The notes below the pieces were generated by a model. The model was not told the origin of the DNA. It was given only the letters and a program-made list of their open reading frames with translations, and did no database searches. Shown here in pieces: positions 15,444 through 27,792 of a stretch of 64,000 bases of DNA. Source of the stretch: Novosphingobium panipatense (GTDB lineage Bacteria > Pseudomonadota > Alphaproteobacteria > Sphingomonadales > Sphingomonadaceae); NCBI RefSeq assembly GCF_002149965.1, contig NZ_MSQB01000004.1:124001-188000 (forward strand), written 5' to 3'. A program made the position numbers and the translations under genes. Numbering within the stretch: the stretch's first letter is position 1; each line of letters begins with the position of its first letter.

Positions 15444-17546
15444 TTATCCCGCGATCACCCAGCTGATGGCGCCGACAAGGCCCAGCAGCATGACAAGAGC
15501 GTAGCTGTACAGATAGCCCGACTGGACCTTCTGCGCGTAAGTTGAACCCCTGGCGACGACCCAGGCGGCACCGTCGGGACCGAACTTGTCGATCACGCCG
15601 GTATCCAGGACCTTCCAGAACACCTTGCCGAGCCAGAAGGCCGGGCGAACGAAGATGTTGTGGTAGAGTTCGTCGAACATCCACTTGCGGAACACGAAGG
15701 TGTAGACCGGCCCGAGCTGCTCGGCGACTGCCTTGGGGAACGAGAGGTTCTTGATGTAGCCGTACCATGCGATCAGCAGGCCCAGCGACATCACCGTGAA
15801 CGGTGCCCACTTAACCCAGGTCGGCACGCCGTGCATCGCGTGGATCAGGTGTTCGTGGAACACCAGGGCGCCCTTCCAGAATTCGCCGGTCCCTTCCGAG
15901 ACGAAGGCGTGGTTGAAGACGAAGCCCGCGGCGACGGCACCGATCGAGAGGATCAGCAGCGGCAGCAGCATGACCAGCGGGCTTTCGTGCGGATGATACC
16001 CGCCCGTGCCGTCGCCGTGCTGCGTGTAGTCCGGGCCGCGCGAACCGAGTTCGGGTGCGGCATGGGCATGTGCATCGTCGGCATGGTCGTCGTGAGCATG
16101 GGCATGATCGTCATGACCGTGATCATCGTGGCCGTGCGCGTCGTGGACGGCGTGCTGGATGTGCTCCGACTGGATCCAGCGCGGCTTGCCGAAGAAGGTC
16201 AGGAAGACCAGGCGCCAGGAATAGAAGCTGGTCATCAGCGCGGCGGCGATGCCCATCCAGAAGGCGAAACCGCCAACTGCCGTGCCCGACCCGAAGGCTG
16301 CCTCGAGGATCGCGTCCTTCGAATAGAAGCCTGCGAAGCCCACGAAGCCCGCGATACCCACGCCGGTGATGGCCAGCGTACCTGCCGTCATCGTCCAGAA
16401 GGTGATCGGGATGTGCTTACGCAGCGCGCCGTAGAAGCGCATGTCCTGCTCGTGGTGCATCGCATGGATGACCGAGCCCGCACCGAGGAACAGCAGCGCC
16501 TTGAAGAAAGCGTGCGTGAACAGGTGGAACATGGCCGCGCCATAGGCGCCGACGCCGGTGGCGAAGAACATGTAGCCGAGCTGCGAACAGGTCGAATAGG
16601 CGATGACGCGCTTGATATCCCACTGCGTGCAGCCGACGGTGGCAGCGAAGAAGCAGGTGCAGGCGCCGATGAAGGCAATGAAGTGCATCGCCGTCTCGCT
16701 GGTTTCGAACAGCGGCGACAGGCGGCAGACCATGAAGACGCCGGCGGTGACCATGGTGGCCGCGTGGATCAGCGCCGAAACCGGGGTCGGGCCTTCCATC
16801 GCGTCCGGGAGCCAGGTGTGCAGGCCGAGCTGCGCCGACTTGCCCATCGCACCGATGAACAGGAGGATGCAGATCACGGTCATCGTGTCGAAGCGGTGGC
16901 CGAGGAAGCCGATCGTCGAGTCGGCCATGCTGGGTGCGGCCTGCAGGATCTCGGGGATCGAGACGGTGCCGAACACCAGGAAGCAGCCGAAGATACCGAG
17001 CATGAAGCCAAGGTCACCCACGCGGTTGACCACGAAGGCCTTGATCGCGGCGGCACCGGCCGAAGGCTTGCGGAACCAGAAGCCGATCAGGAGGTACGAG
17101 GCAAGGCCCACGCCTTCCCAACCGAAGAACATCTGCACCAGGTTGTCCGCAGTCACCAGCATGAGCATGGCGAACGTGAACAGCGAGAGGTACGCGAAGA
17201 AGCGCGGCTGATCCGGCTCCTCGCTCATGTAGCCCCAGGAATAGAGGTGTACGAGCGCGGAAACCGAGGTGACCACCACGAGCATGACCGCCGTGAGCGA
17301 GTCCACCCGCAGCGACCAGTCCCAGGTCATGGCGCCGGACTGGACCCACTTGAGGACCGGCACGACGCTGGCTTCGGCGTTTCCGGTGAGAAAACCGATG
17401 AAGATCGGCCAGCTCAGCGCACAGGCGACGAACAGCGCGCCGGTCGTCAGGACCTTTGCGGGAACGTTGCCCAGCTGCTTGTTGCCGAGCCCGGCGATGA
17501 TCGCTGCCAGTAACGGCAGGAAGACGATGAATAGGATCGGGTGCAA
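15444..17546 (-). CDS. nuoL: NADH-quinone oxidoreductase subunit L with His/Asp-rich insert
   Basis: A 700-residue NuoL, the distal antiporter-like subunit with the long lateral helix at the C-terminus. Core motifs are [22 protein letters not shown] and [12 protein letters not shown] (given here only in part). Between about residues 461 and 494, on the loop after FFGKPRW, there is an insert dense in His and Asp ([19 protein letters not shown]), about a dozen histidines in 36 residues. Such loops vary in length among sphingomonads, but this composition suggests metal or proton buffering. The gene is 4 bases from nuoK. Confidence 0.95.
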   Translation of the reverse strand: MHPILFIVFLPLLAAIIAGLGNKQLGNVPAKVLTTGALFVACALSWPIFIGFLTGNAEASVVPVLKWVQSGAMTWDWSLRVDSLTAVMLVVVTSVSALVHLYSWGYMSEEPDQPRFFAYLSLFTFAMLMLVTADNLVQMFFGWEGVGLASYLLIGFWFRKPSAGAAAIKAFVVNRVGDLGFMLGIFGCFLVFGTVSIPEILQAAPSMADSTIGFLGHRFDTMTVICILLFIGAMGKSAQLGLHTWLPDAMEGPTPVSALIHAATMVTAGVFMVCRLSPLFETSETAMHFIAFIGACTCFFAATVGCTQWDIKRVIAYSTCSQLGYMFFATGVGAYGAAMFHLFTHAFFKALLFLGAGSVIHAMHHEQDMRFYGALRKHIPITFWTMTAGTLAITGVGIAGFVGFAGFYSKDAILEAAFGSGTAVGGFAFWMGIAAALMTSFYSWRLVFLTFFGKPRWIQSEHIQHAVHDAHGHDDHGHDDHAHAHDDHADDAHAHAAPELGSRGPDYTQHGDGTGGYHPHESPLVMLLPLLILSIGAVAAGFVFNHAFVSEGTGEFWKGALVFHEHLIHAMHGVPTWVKWAPFTVMSLGLLIAWYGYIKNLSFPKAVAEQLGPVYTFVFRKWMFDELYHNIFVRPAFWLGKVFWKVLDTGVIDKFGPDGAAWVVARGSTYAQKVQSGYLYSYALVMLLGLVGAISWVIAG
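16057..16164 (-). other. His/Asp-rich low-complexity segment inside nuoL
   Basis: The coding strand runs in repeated CAT/CAC-GAC-GAC codons, giving HDDH and HAHA units. It is an imperfect short tandem repeat at the DNA level and is likely prone to length change by slippage. Confidence 0.8.
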
Positions 17547-17550
17547 GGCC

Positions 17551-17856
17551 TTATCCCTTCATCCGGTTGACGTCGTCGACAGCGATGCTGCCGCGTCCGC
17601 GGAAATAGATCACGAGGATTGCGAGCCCCACTGCGGCCTCGCCGGCAGCGACCGTCAGCACGAACATCGCGAAGATCTGGCCCGTGAGGTCGTGCAGGAA
17701 CGCGCTGAACGCGACGAGGTTGATGTTGACCGCAAGCAGGATCAGTTCGATCGCCATGAGCAGAACGATGACGTTCTTGCGGTTCAGGAAAATGCCGAGG
17801 ACGCCGAGCACGAAGAGGATCGAGCTCACGACCACGTAATGTTCGACGCCGATCAC
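17551..17856 (-). CDS. nuoK: NADH-quinone oxidoreductase subunit K
   Basis: A 101-residue subunit of the complex I membrane arm with three TM helices. [21 protein letters not shown] (quoted in part) carries the conserved membrane glutamate of the E-channel in IEL, and [13 protein letters not shown] carries the second one. Its ATG overlaps the nuoJ stop by 4 bases. Confidence 0.96.
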   Translation of the reverse strand: MIGVEHYVVVSSILFVLGVLGIFLNRKNVIVLLMAIELILLAVNINLVAFSAFLHDLTGQIFAMFVLTVAAGEAAVGLAILVIYFRGRGSIAVDDVNRMKG

Positions 17857-18470
17857 AGCTGGACCCCCTTGCCGACTTCCGGCTTGACGTTGAAGGTTGC
17901 CTCTTCGGGACGACGCGCAACCTGCTTGCTGATCTTCTGGCCGCGCGTATCGCCGCGCTGGCGGTGGGTCAGCACGATGGCGCCAACCATCGCAACGAGC
18001 AGGATCAGGCCGGCCGCTTCGAACAGGAACAGGTAACGGCTGTACATAAGGCCGCCGATGGCCTCGATGTTCGAGGCACCCGCCGGGGTGGCCGCCGTAC
18101 CGTCCGGCGTGCCGAGGGTCAGGGCTCCGGCCTTGTAGGCACCGATGCCGAGCACCATCTCGGCCAGCAGCACCAGGGCCACAAGCATGCCGAGCGGGAA
18201 GTTCTTGATGAAGCCTGCCCGCAGTTCGGCGAAATCGATGTCGAGCATCATGACGACGAAGAGGAACAGCACCGCGACCGCGCCGACATAGACGATGACG
18301 AGCAGCATGGCGATGAATTCGGCCCCCGTGAGCATCATGAGCCCGGCGGCGTTGAAGAACGCCAGGATCAGGAAGAGCACCGAGTGGACCGGATTGCGCG
18401 AGAGGATGGTCGCAGCGGCCGACGCGATCGTCAGCACGGCGAACAGATAGAAGGCGATGGTCTGGATCAT
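17853..18470 (-). CDS. nuoJ: NADH-quinone oxidoreductase subunit J
   Basis: A 205-residue membrane subunit with five TM helices. The third helix region contains [21 protein letters not shown], of which [13 protein letters not shown] is the pi-bulge helix important for coupling. The C-terminal tail of about 45 residues ([15 protein letters not shown] onward) is polar and cytoplasmic. It lies 12 bases after nuoI and overlaps nuoK. Confidence 0.96.
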   Translation of the reverse strand: MIQTIAFYLFAVLTIASAAATILSRNPVHSVLFLILAFFNAAGLMMLTGAEFIAMLLVIVYVGAVAVLFLFVVMMLDIDFAELRAGFIKNFPLGMLVALVLLAEMVLGIGAYKAGALTLGTPDGTAATPAGASNIEAIGGLMYSRYLFLFEAAGLILLVAMVGAIVLTHRQRGDTRGQKISKQVARRPEEATFNVKPEVGKGVQL

Positions 18471-18482
18471 GTCCGCGGGCCC

Positions 18483-18968
18483 CTATCGGTACGGCGCATC
18501 GGCTTCAAGGTTCGCGGCAATCGCACGCTCCCACTTGTCCCCGTTCGCCAGTAGCTTGGCCTTGTCATAGAGCAGTTCTTCGCGCGTTTCGGTCGCATAT
18601 TCGAAGTTCGGCCCTTCGACGATGGCGTCCACCGGACAGGCTTCCTGGCAGAAGCCGCAGTAGATGCACTTCGTCATGTCGATGTCGTAGCGCGTGGTGC
18701 GGCGCGAACCGTCGGTACGCGGCGCAGCCTCGATCGTGATCGCCTGCGCCGGGCAGATCGCCTCGCAGAGCTTGCAGGCGATGCACCGCTCCTCGCCGTT
18801 GGGATAACGGCGAAGGGCATGCTCACCACGGAAGCGCGGCGAAAGCGGGTTCTTCTCGAAGGGGTAGTTGATCGTCGCCTTGGGCTTGAAGAAATACTTC
18901 AAGGTCAGCCAGTGCGCCTTCACGAACTCCCAGAGCGTGAAGCTCTTTATGAGTTGTCCGACGGTCAT
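18483..18968 (-). CDS. nuoI: NADH-quinone oxidoreductase subunit I (2x[4Fe-4S])
   Basis: A 161-residue ferredoxin-like subunit holding clusters N6a and N6b that pass electrons to N2. Both cluster motifs are complete: [12 protein letters not shown] and [12 protein letters not shown]. The N-terminal amphipathic helix ([18 protein letters not shown]) docks it to the membrane arm. It overlaps nuoH by 4 bases (ATGA). Confidence 0.97.
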   Translation of the reverse strand: MTVGQLIKSFTLWEFVKAHWLTLKYFFKPKATINYPFEKNPLSPRFRGEHALRRYPNGEERCIACKLCEAICPAQAITIEAAPRTDGSRRTTRYDIDMTKCIYCGFCQEACPVDAIVEGPNFEYATETREELLYDKAKLLANGDKWERAIAANLEADAPYR

Positions 18969-20011
18969 TGGAAGTGTCCGGTAGCCATGAGGTAGCCGCT
19001 GACGATTACGACGAACAGCAGCGATACGGGCAGGAAGACCTTCCAGCCCAGGCGCATCAGCTGGTCATAGCGGTACCGGGGAACGGTGGCCTTGATCCAG
19101 CTGAACACGAAGAAGAAGAAGAAGACCTTGAGCAGGAACCATACGAAGCCCGGCACGAGGTAGAGAACGGGGATGTCGAGCGGCGGCAGCCATCCGCCCC
19201 AGAACAGCGTCGCGTTGAGCGCGCACATCAGGAGCACGTTGGCATATTCGCCCAGCCAGTAGGCGGCGAAAGCCATCGACGAATATTCCGTCTGGTAACC
19301 GGCGACGAGTTCCGATTCCGCTTCGGCAAGGTCGAAGGGTGCGCGCTGCGTTTCCGCAAGGCTCGAAATCAGGAACATCACCCACATCGGGAACAGCAGC
19401 GGGTTCGCGACGAAACCGTTGATGATGCCGAAGACGTGGCCCTTCTGCGCCCAGACGATCTCGTTCATGTTGAACGTACCCGCCCAGAGAACGACGCAGA
19501 TCAGGATGAAGCCGATCGAGACTTCATAGGAGATCATCTGCGCCGAGGCGCGCATCGCCGAGAAGAACGGGTACTTCGAGTTCGAAGCCCAGCCCGCCAT
19601 GATCGTGCCGTAGACACCCAGCGAGCTGATCGCGAGGATGTAGAGCAGCCCGATGTTGATATCGGCCAGGATCGCGCCCGAGTTGAACGGGATCACTGCC
19701 CAGGACAGCAGCGCCAGGGTGAACGTCACGATCGGCGCGATCAGGAACAGGCCCTTGTTCGCCGCCGAGGGAACGATGGTTTCCTGAAGGAAGACCTTCA
19801 GACCGTCCGCGAAGGACTGGAGCAGACCGAACGGGCCGACCACGTTGGGACCGCGGCGCAGCGCCATGGCGGCCCAGATCTTGCGGTCGACATAGATGAT
19901 CATGGCGACGGCCAGCATCAGCGGCAGCGCGATGAGCAGGATGCCGCAGACGGTGGACACGAACCATGCCCACTCGTAGCTCATCCCGAGATTCTGGAAG
20001 AAAACGGTCAT
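18965..20011 (-). CDS. nuoH: NADH-quinone oxidoreductase subunit H
   Basis: A 348-residue membrane subunit that forms the quinone entry chamber between the peripheral and membrane arms. [21 protein letters not shown] (quoted up to the core) and [21 protein letters not shown] (core [14 protein letters not shown]) are the diagnostic motifs. Eight TM segments are expected. It overlaps nuoG by 4 bases and nuoI by 4 bases. Confidence 0.97.
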   Translation of the reverse strand: MTVFFQNLGMSYEWAWFVSTVCGILLIALPLMLAVAMIIYVDRKIWAAMALRRGPNVVGPFGLLQSFADGLKVFLQETIVPSAANKGLFLIAPIVTFTLALLSWAVIPFNSGAILADINIGLLYILAISSLGVYGTIMAGWASNSKYPFFSAMRASAQMISYEVSIGFILICVVLWAGTFNMNEIVWAQKGHVFGIINGFVANPLLFPMWVMFLISSLAETQRAPFDLAEAESELVAGYQTEYSSMAFAAYWLGEYANVLLMCALNATLFWGGWLPPLDIPVLYLVPGFVWFLLKVFFFFFVFSWIKATVPRYRYDQLMRLGWKVFLPVSLLFVVIVSGYLMATGHFQ

Positions 20012-22025
20012 TCCGCTGCCTCCGCGATCTCTTCCCCGTGGAGAAGTTCAGCCGAGCAGCGCTGCATGACGGCGCTCGCACGGGCGATCGGGTTGGTCAT
20101 GTAGAAGTCCTTGATCGGATAGGCGATCTGACCGGCAGCGGAACCGCCGCCGAGAGGCAGAACGCTCCCGTAATCGGCAAGACCTTCGCTGCCAAGTGCA
20201 GGAACTTCCTCGATCATTGCGTTTCGCAGCTGATCGAAGGTGTCGAAACCGACGGTCACGCCGAAGGCATCGGCGAGCGCGCGCAGGATCGTCCAGTCTT
20301 CACGGGCATCGCCCGGTGCGAACACGGCCTTGTCGGACCACTGCACGCGGCCTTCGGTGTTGACGTAAGTGCCTGCCTTTTCGGTATAGGCCGAAGCCGG
20401 CAGGATAACGTCCGCCGCGTGGGCACCCTTGTCGCCGTGGTGACCGATGTAGACGATCATCGAACCGGCGAACTGGGTGAAGTCCACTTCGTCGGCGCCG
20501 AGCGCGAGCAGGACCTTGGGCTTGGCGGCGACGAGGTCGGCAATGCCGCCCTTCTGCGCGTAGCCGAGCATCAGGCCGCCCATGCGGGCCGCCGCCATGT
20601 GGAGGACGTTGAAGCCATTCCACTTGGTGCCGTCTTCGAGATCACGGACGAGGTTGAACTGGGCCGCAAGCGCGAGACCCGCTTCCAGACCGCCACGGCC
20701 GAGCGCCGCACCGCCGAGGATGACCGCCGGACGCTTCGCGTTCGACAGCACATCGGCTACGTTCTGCGGCAGATTGCCAAGGACCGAGAGGTCTTCGCCA
20801 AGGAACTCGCCGCCGAAAGTGGTTTCCCACTCGGGACCGATGAGGAACACCTTGGCGCCGCGCTTCACCGCCTTGCGCAGGCGAACGTTGAGCAGCGGGG
20901 CTTCCCAGCGCACGTTGCTGCCCGCGATCAGGATCGCATCGGCGGTCTCGATACCCGAGAACGTCGTGTTGAAGTTGACGGCAGCGAGGCTGTCGGTCGC
21001 GTAGTCCATCCCGGTCTGGCGACCTTCGATGAGCTTCGAACCGAGCGCGCCGACCAGCTTCTTGGCCGCGAACATCGTTTCGCAATCAACCATGTCGCCG
21101 GCGACGGCGGCGATCGAATTGCCCGGGTTCAGCGTGGCGATGGCGGCAAATGCCTCGTTCCAGCTGACCGCGACGAGCTTGCCGTCACGGCGCAGGAACG
21201 GCTTGTCGAGGCGGCGCTTGGTAAGGCCGTCGACCATGTAGCGCGCCTTGTCGCTGATCCATTCCTCGTTCACGTCATCGTTGTTACGAGGAAGCACGCG
21301 CAGCACTTCGCGGCCGCGCGCATCGATGCGGATGTTGGCGCCAGTGGCGTCCGACACGTCGATGCCCAGCGTCTTCTTGAGTTCCCAGGGACGGGCCTCG
21401 AAGGCGTAAGGACGCGAGGTGAGCGCACCGACCGGGCACAGGTCGATCACGTTGGCCGACATCTCGTGCTTGGCAGCATGTTCGAGATAGGTCGTGATCT
21501 GCATGTTCTCGCCGCGATAAAGCGCGCCGATCTCGTCCACGCCTGCGATCTCTTCCGAGAAGCGCACGCAGCGGGTGCAGTGGATGCAGCGCGTCATCGT
21601 CGTCTTGATGAGCGGACCCATGTACTTTTCGGTGACCGCTCGCTTGTTCTCGTCATAGCGCGAAGCGCCGCGACCGTAAGCGACGGACTGGTCCTGAAGG
21701 TCGCACTCGCCGCCCTGATCGCAGATCGGGCAGTCGAGCGGGTGGTTGATGAGGAGGAACTCCATCACCCCTTCCCGCGCCTTCTTGACCATTTCGGAAT
21801 CCGTGCGGATTTCCTGGCCTTCGGAGGCCGGAAGCGCGCACGAAGCCTGGGGCTTGGGCGGTCCGGGCTTCACTTCGACCAGGCACATGCGGCAGTTGCC
21901 GGCGATGCTCAGGCGTTCGTGATAGCAGAAGCGCGGGATTTCCTTGCCGGCAAGCTCGCAGGCCTGCAGCACGGTTGCGCCGTTGGGGACGTCGATCTCG
22001 ACGCCGTCGACTTTGACCTTGGGCA

Positions 22026-22026
<1 letters not shown>
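20008..22026 (-). CDS. nuoG: NADH-quinone oxidoreductase subunit G
   Basis: A 672-residue peripheral subunit with the N-terminal [2Fe-2S]/[4Fe-4S] ferredoxin-like part and a molybdopterin-oxidoreductase-like body without cofactor. Cluster residues are visible in CRMCLVEV, the His-ligated N5 cluster region [12 protein letters not shown] and [10 protein letters not shown]. The length suits the alphaproteobacterial/mitochondrial form rather than the ~900-residue E. coli form. Its start follows directly on the nuoF stop. Confidence 0.96.
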
Positions 22027-23326
<1,300 letters not shown>

Positions 23327-23327
<1 letters not shown>

Positions 23328-23995
23328 TACCACTCACTCCGATAGTCATGGTTTTCGGTGATCATCGCCGCCAGATTGGTAGGCTCGCCCACCGGTTCGA
23401 CGGTGTGACGGGCGGGATCCTGCGTGCCGGCCTTCGGCGTTTCACCACGCGCCAGCGCGTCGAGCACCGCGTTGAGGCGGGCCGACGTCAGGTCTTCGTA
23501 GTTGTCGTCGTTGATCTGGACCATCGGGGCCGAGGCGCAGTTGCCCATGCACTCGACCTCGGTGAACGACCACAAGCCGTCTTCCGAGATGTGGCCCTTC
23601 TTCATGCCACGCGACTTGCAGGTTTCCAGCAGGTCGTCCGAACCACGCAGCATGCAGGGCGTGGTGCCGCAGACCTGCACGTGGAACCGGCCGATCGGCG
23701 CGATGTTGTACATGGTGTAGAACGACGCGACCTCGACCACGCGGATCACCGGCATGTCGAGATAGGCGGCGATATATTCCATCACCGGAATCGGCAGCCA
23801 GCCCTGCGTGTTCAGCTCGGCACCGACCTGGCGCTGGGCGAGGTCGAGCAGCGGCATCACGGCCGAGCGCTGGCGCCCTGCCGGATAGCGGGACACGACA
23901 TCCTTCGCCTTTTCGGCGTTCTCGGCGGTCCAGGCGAAATTGCCCCAACGGGCCCGGAGTTCGGGCGTGTCGGGTTCGATATAGCGGTCAGCCAT
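23327..23995 (-). CDS. nuoE: NADH-quinone oxidoreductase subunit E
   Basis: A 222-residue thioredoxin-like subunit carrying the [2Fe-2S] cluster N1a. Ligands lie in [11 protein letters not shown] and [13 protein letters not shown]-terminal extension of about 40 residues after the thioredoxin fold ([20 protein letters not shown]) is common in alphaproteobacteria. It overlaps the preceding 66-residue gene by 8 bases. Confidence 0.96.
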
Positions 23996-24188
23996 GCTTA
24001 CCCCTGCGCTTCAGCCACTGGTCCTGGCCGAAAAGAAACAACTCAAAGCCGCCGATCGCGGTCACCAGCATCGGCAGCACGGCCGTGGGCTGGAGGTCGA
24101 GATAGACGGCGACAAAATACCACACCGCAAGGGCCACACCGGTGACGGCGGCCCAGATGCGGGTCAGTTCGAGGGTGTTGAATTTCAT
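23988..24188 (-). CDS. Small membrane protein inside the nuo operon, unknown
   Basis: A 66-residue protein with two hydrophobic segments (about 10-29 and 34-54) and a basic C-terminus ([11 protein letters not shown]). It lies between the NTF2-like gene (13 bases upstream) and nuoE (8-base overlap), so it is made together with complex I. It is not a standard complex I subunit; an assembly or accessory role is inferred only from position. Confidence 0.6.
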   Translation of the reverse strand: MKFNTLELTRIWAAVTGVALAVWYFVAVYLDLQPTAVLPMLVTAIGGFELFLFGQDQWLKRRGKHG

Positions 24189-24201
24189 CGGATGAACTCC
24201 C

Positions 24202-24552
24202 TCACCGGATGAATTCGACGCGCGAGCACTTGTCGCCCTCGAAGCTGTAGACGGCGAGAACGTCGAAAGGCTCGACGGGATCGGAACCGTCCGTCGCCGG
24301 GCCGCGCGTCACGTGCTCGCGGAAGACGACGTAATTGTCGGTTTCCTCGCGCGAGACGATCTCGGCCTGGTTCTCGGGCCACTTGGCGAAAGCCGCCTTG
24401 AGGCCCGAGCGCGTGCCTTCCCGGCCCTCGCGAACAACAGCGCCGCGATAGTTCGCCTCGCTGGCGTCCTCGGTCATGTACGAGACGTAGAGATCGGCGT
24501 CCTGCGCGTTGTAGGCGGCGATCATGGCCTCTGCGACGGCGAGCTTGCTCAA
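24202..24552 (-). CDS. NTF2/SnoaL-like protein inside the nuo operon
   Basis: A 116-residue single-domain protein with the cystatin-like alpha+beta fold of SnoaL/nuclear transport factor 2 proteins: an initial helix [19 protein letters not shown], then [13 protein letters not shown], and a sheet ending [20 protein letters not shown]. The start is TTG 24552, whose bases overlap the nuoD TGA (TTGA), giving translational coupling. It sits between nuoD and nuoE. The family contains small-molecule isomerases as well as non-enzymatic folds, and its role here is unknown. Confidence 0.72.
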   Translation of the reverse strand: MSKLAVAEAMIAAYNAQDADLYVSYMTEDASEANYRGAVVREGREGTRSGLKAAFAKWPENQAEIVSREETDNYVVFREHVTRGPATDGSDPVEPFDVLAVYSFEGDKCSRVEFIR

Positions 24553-25754
24553 CGGTCGCACTCCCCGAACACGATGTCCATGGCACCGAGGATCGCCGTG
24601 GCGTCGGGCAGCATGTGGCCCTTCGACATGAAGTCCATCGCCTGGAGGTGCGAGAAGGCTGTCGGGCGGATCTTGCAGCGGTACGGCTTGTTCGAGCCGT
24701 CCGACACCAGATAGACGCCGAACTCGCCTTTGGGGCTTTCCGTGGCGACATAGACTTCGCCCGCGGGAACGTGGAAGCCTTCGGTGTAGAGCTTGAAGTG
24801 ATGGATCAGCGATTCCATCGACTGCTTCATCTCGCCGCGCTTCGGCGGGCCGACCTTGCGGTCGGTGGTCATGATCGGGCCTTCGGGCATCTGCGCGAGG
24901 CACTGCTTCATGATCTTCGCCGACTGGCGCACTTCTTCGGCACGTACCATGAAGCGGTCGTAGCAGTCCGAAGCGGTGCCGACCGGGACTTCGAAGTCCA
25001 TGCGGTCGTAGACGTCGTAAGGCTGGCTCTTGCGGATATCCCAGGGGATGCCGGTGGCGCGGATCATCGGGCCGGAGAAGCCCCAGGCCAGCGCATCTTC
25101 CTTGGAAACGACGGCGATGTCGACGTTACGCTGCTTGAAGATGCGGTTGTCGATGACCAGGCTCAGCGCGTCCTCGAACAGTTCCGGCAGGCGCGTGTCG
25201 AGCCAGTCGGCAATGTCGGTGAGCAGCTTGAGCGGCACGTCCTGATGCACGCCGCCGGGACGGAACCAGGCCGAGTGCATGCGGGCGCCCGAAGCGCGTT
25301 CGAAGAAGTTGAGGCAGTCCTCGCGGACTTCGAACAGCCACAGGTTCGGCGTCATCGCGCCGATATCCATGATGTGCGACCCCATGTTCATCATGTGGTT
25401 GCAGATGCGGGTCAGCTCGGCGAACAGCACGCGCAGATACTGGGCGCGCAGCGGAACCTCGAGGTTCAGCAGCTTCTCGATCGCGAGGACGTAGGAATGT
25501 TCCATGCCCAGCGGCGAGCAGTAGTCCAGACGGTCGAAATACGGCAGCGCCTGGAGGTAGGTCTTGTGCTCGATCAGCTTCTCGGTGCCGCGGTGCAGCA
25601 GGCCGACGTGCGGATCGATACGCTCGATGATCTCGCCGTCGAGTTCCATGACCATGCGCAGAACGCCGTGGGCCGCGGGGTGCTGAGGACCGAAGTTGAT
25701 CGTGTAGTTGGTGATGACTTCGTCGCCGGTGGTCGGCGACTGTTCGAGCTGCAT
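24549..25754 (-). CDS. nuoD: NADH-quinone oxidoreductase subunit D
   Basis: A 401-residue 49-kDa-type subunit that builds the quinone site with Nuo[22 protein letters not shown] is recognisable from its [10 protein letters not shown] core, where the histidine and downstream Tyr contact quinone; the C-terminal DIVFGECDR with the final Asp-Arg is also typical. ATG 25754 follows GGAGAAGG; the frame is open upstream, but that portion lies antisense-like inside nuoC. It is a separate gene from nuoC, not a fused nuoCD. Confidence 0.97.
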   Translation of the reverse strand: MQLEQSPTTGDEVITNYTINFGPQHPAAHGVLRMVMELDGEIIERIDPHVGLLHRGTEKLIEHKTYLQALPYFDRLDYCSPLGMEHSYVLAIEKLLNLEVPLRAQYLRVLFAELTRICNHMMNMGSHIMDIGAMTPNLWLFEVREDCLNFFERASGARMHSAWFRPGGVHQDVPLKLLTDIADWLDTRLPELFEDALSLVIDNRIFKQRNVDIAVVSKEDALAWGFSGPMIRATGIPWDIRKSQPYDVYDRMDFEVPVGTASDCYDRFMVRAEEVRQSAKIMKQCLAQMPEGPIMTTDRKVGPPKRGEMKQSMESLIHHFKLYTEGFHVPAGEVYVATESPKGEFGVYLVSDGSNKPYRCKIRPTAFSHLQAMDFMSKGHMLPDATAILGAMDIVFGECDR

Positions 25755-25756
25755 GC

Positions 25757-26386
25757 TCACGCCTTCTCTCCTTCGGCCTTCTCGTCGCCGGGCAGCACGT
25801 ATTCCGCGCCTTCCCAGGGGCTCATGAAGTCGAACTGGCGCAGATCCTGCGCAAGCTGGACCGGCTCGTAGACCACGCGCTTGTCCTCTTCGGAATAGCG
25901 CAGCTCGATATGGCCGGTGAGCGGGAAGTCCTTGCGGAACGGATGCCCTTCGAAGCCGTAGTCGGTGAGGATGCGGCGAAGGTCGCGGTTGCCGGCGAAG
26001 ATCACGCCGTACATGTCGAACACTTCGCGCTCGAGCCAACCGGCGTTGTGCCACAGCGTGGTCACGGTCGGCACCGGGGTATTCTCGGCCGCGTTGACCT
26101 TCACCAGCAGGCGATGGTTCTTCGTGATCGAGAGCAGCATGTAGACGACTTCGAAGCGTTCGGGACGCGACGGATAGTCGACACCGGCCATCTCCATGAG
26201 CTGCTGGTATTCGTGATGGTCACGCAGCAGGCGCAGGGCGTTCTCGGCCTGGTCGCGCACAACGGTGAGCACGACTTCGCCGTGCTCTTCGCGGGCGGCA
26301 ACCAGCATCGAACCCAGCGCGGCGGAGAGAGTCTCCACCACGCCTTCGTTCGACGCGATCTTGGGGGCGGAATGCAGAACAGTCAT
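25757..26386 (-). CDS. nuoC: NADH-quinone oxidoreductase subunit C
   Basis: A 209-residue 30-kDa-type subunit of the peripheral arm. The signature [11 protein letters not shown] and the diagnostic [20 protein letters not shown] core, followed by [17 protein letters not shown], are intact. ATG 26386 gives the normal N-terminus. It lies 2 bases from nuoD. Confidence 0.97.
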   Translation of the reverse strand: MTVLHSAPKIASNEGVVETLSAALGSMLVAAREEHGEVVLTVVRDQAENALRLLRDHHEYQQLMEMAGVDYPSRPERFEVVYMLLSITKNHRLLVKVNAAENTPVPTVTTLWHNAGWLEREVFDMYGVIFAGNRDLRRILTDYGFEGHPFRKDFPLTGHIELRYSEEDKRVVYEPVQLAQDLRQFDFMSPWEGAEYVLPGDEKAEGEKA

Positions 26387-26393
26387 CGTGCCC

Positions 26394-26963
26394 TTACCTT
26401 TCGAGCGCGCCGACGCGGCGGATCTTACGCTGCAGCTGCATGATGCCGTAGAGCAGCGCTTCGGCGGTCGGCGGGCAGCCCGGCACGTAGATGTCAACCG
26501 GAACGATCCGGTCGCAGCCGCGTACGACGCTGTAGCTGTAGTGATAGTAACCGCCGCCGTTGGCGCACGAACCCATCGAGATGACGTACTTCGGGTCCGA
26601 CATCTGGTCGTAGACCTTGCGGAGGGCCGGAGCCATCTTGTTGCAGAGCGTTCCTGCCACGATCATCACGTCCGACTGACGCGGGGATGCGCGCGGCGCG
26701 GCGCCGAAGCGCTCCATGTCGTAGCGGGGCATGTTGACGTGGATCATCTCGACCGCGCAGCAGGCGAGGCCGAAGGTCATCCACCACAGCGAGCCGGTGC
26801 GGGCCCACTGGAACAGTTCCTCGGTCGACGTGACGAGGAAGCCCTTGTCGGACACTTCCTGGTTGAGGTCCTTGAAGAATGCCTGATCGGGCGGCACGAC
26901 GGCGCCGCCCTGAGCGATTGCCGGAGCGAGAGGCTGGCCGGCGGAGTTCACGAGCGTGCTCAT
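26394..26963 (-). CDS. nuoB: NADH-quinone oxidoreductase subunit B (cluster N2)
   Basis: A 189-residue subunit carrying the terminal [4Fe-4S] cluster N2. Ligands are the tandem cysteines in [10 protein letters not shown], the Cys in [10 protein letters not shown] and the one in [17 protein letters not shown] 26963 overlaps the nuoA TGA (ATGA) and is preferred over a possible start at 26990 inside nuoA. Confidence 0.97.
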   Translation of the reverse strand: MSTLVNSAGQPLAPAIAQGGAVVPPDQAFFKDLNQEVSDKGFLVTSTEELFQWARTGSLWWMTFGLACCAVEMIHVNMPRYDMERFGAAPRASPRQSDVMIVAGTLCNKMAPALRKVYDQMSDPKYVISMGSCANGGGYYHYSYSVVRGCDRIVPVDIYVPGCPPTAEALLYGIMQLQRKIRRVGALER

Positions 26964-27334
26964 TCCCAGTCCAGAGCTCCCTTCTTCCATGCATAGGCGA
27001 GGCCGATGGCCAGTTCGCCGAGGAACACCATCATCGTCAGCCAGCCGGCCCAGCCGGTCAGCTTGAGCGAAACGGCCCAGGGGAACAGGAACGCGGCTTC
27101 AAGGTCAAAGACGATGAAGAGGATCGCCACGAGGTAGAAGCGGACGTCGAACTGGCTGCGCGGGTCCTCGAACGCGGGGAAGCCGCATTCGTACTCGCTG
27201 TTCTTGTCGGCGCTCGGATTATGGGTGCCGGTCAGGCGGGCGACGCCCATCGGCAGCAGCACGATCACCGACGAAAGCGCGAGCGCAACCGCGAGAAAGA
27301 TCAGGATCGGCAGGTATTGTGACAGATCAGTCAA
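26960..27334 (-). CDS. nuoA: NADH-quinone oxidoreductase subunit A, TTG start
   Basis: A 124-residue membrane subunit with three TM helices. [21 protein letters not shown] (core [16 protein letters not shown]) contains the loop cysteine near the quinone site. The best start is TTG 27334 ([11 protein letters not shown]); there is no ATG in frame before a stop and no strong Shine-Dalgarno sequence. An out-of-frame ATG at 27350 opens a seven-codon ORF that ends at 27327, overlapping this start. This is the first gene of the operon. Confidence 0.94.
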   Translation of the reverse strand: MTDLSQYLPILIFLAVALALSSVIVLLPMGVARLTGTHNPSADKNSEYECGFPAFEDPRSQFDVRFYLVAILFIVFDLEAAFLFPWAVSLKLTGWAGWLTMMVFLGELAIGLAYAWKKGALDWE

Positions 27335-27792
27335 TGGTTCTGGCCTTCATACCGGATACGGCAGCCGGACTCATGCCTCAGGCAACGTCCGGTTGTTGCG
27401 GGCGCTCTTAGGCCAGCCCCTCCCCCTCTGCAAGGTGTCCGAAGGGAATAAATGGCGGAACTCTGCGGTGTTGCGAGCCATTCGCAACAAGCTGGGGAGC
27501 GGACATGCTTCGTCACGGAGGCGCATCAAGTCGAAACCCGCAGCAGCCGGGAGATTGGGCAATTCCATGCGAATTGAGTGCGATCGCCTTACGGATGCAA
27601 GATTTCGCATCCAGCTTGCGAAAATCGCCGTTATCACAGCCCCGGATCGGAGCAGGAAATGGTTGCGTCAACGCCCCGGGGATGGCGCATGTTGAAGCGC
27701 GATGGCGAAGGAGTCATCAATTGCAATTGATGCAGTGCAGCACTACCTGAATTTCGAAGGATACCTGATTTCCAAGCGTGAAAGGCATAATA
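27335..27792. promoter_or_regulatory. 458-bp divergent control region, nuoA / thiolase
   Basis: No convincing gene is seen. It must contain the promoter of the 18-kb nuo-rnj unit and of the thiolase. Two inverted repeats share a TTGCGA-like half-site: 27470-27476 with 27482-27488 (GTTGCGA, five-base gap), and 27605-27610 with 27618-27623 (TTCGCA, seven-base gap). They are candidate operators, but no regulator can be assigned. No clear -35/-10 pair was identified. Confidence 0.4.

Noticed and set aside
12483-17513. Long rightward open frames opposite nuoN, nuoM and nuoL
   Set aside because: They are frames opposite highly conserved complex I genes, with charge-biased Arg/Asp/His-rich translations and no RBS; GC-rich codon bias explains them.
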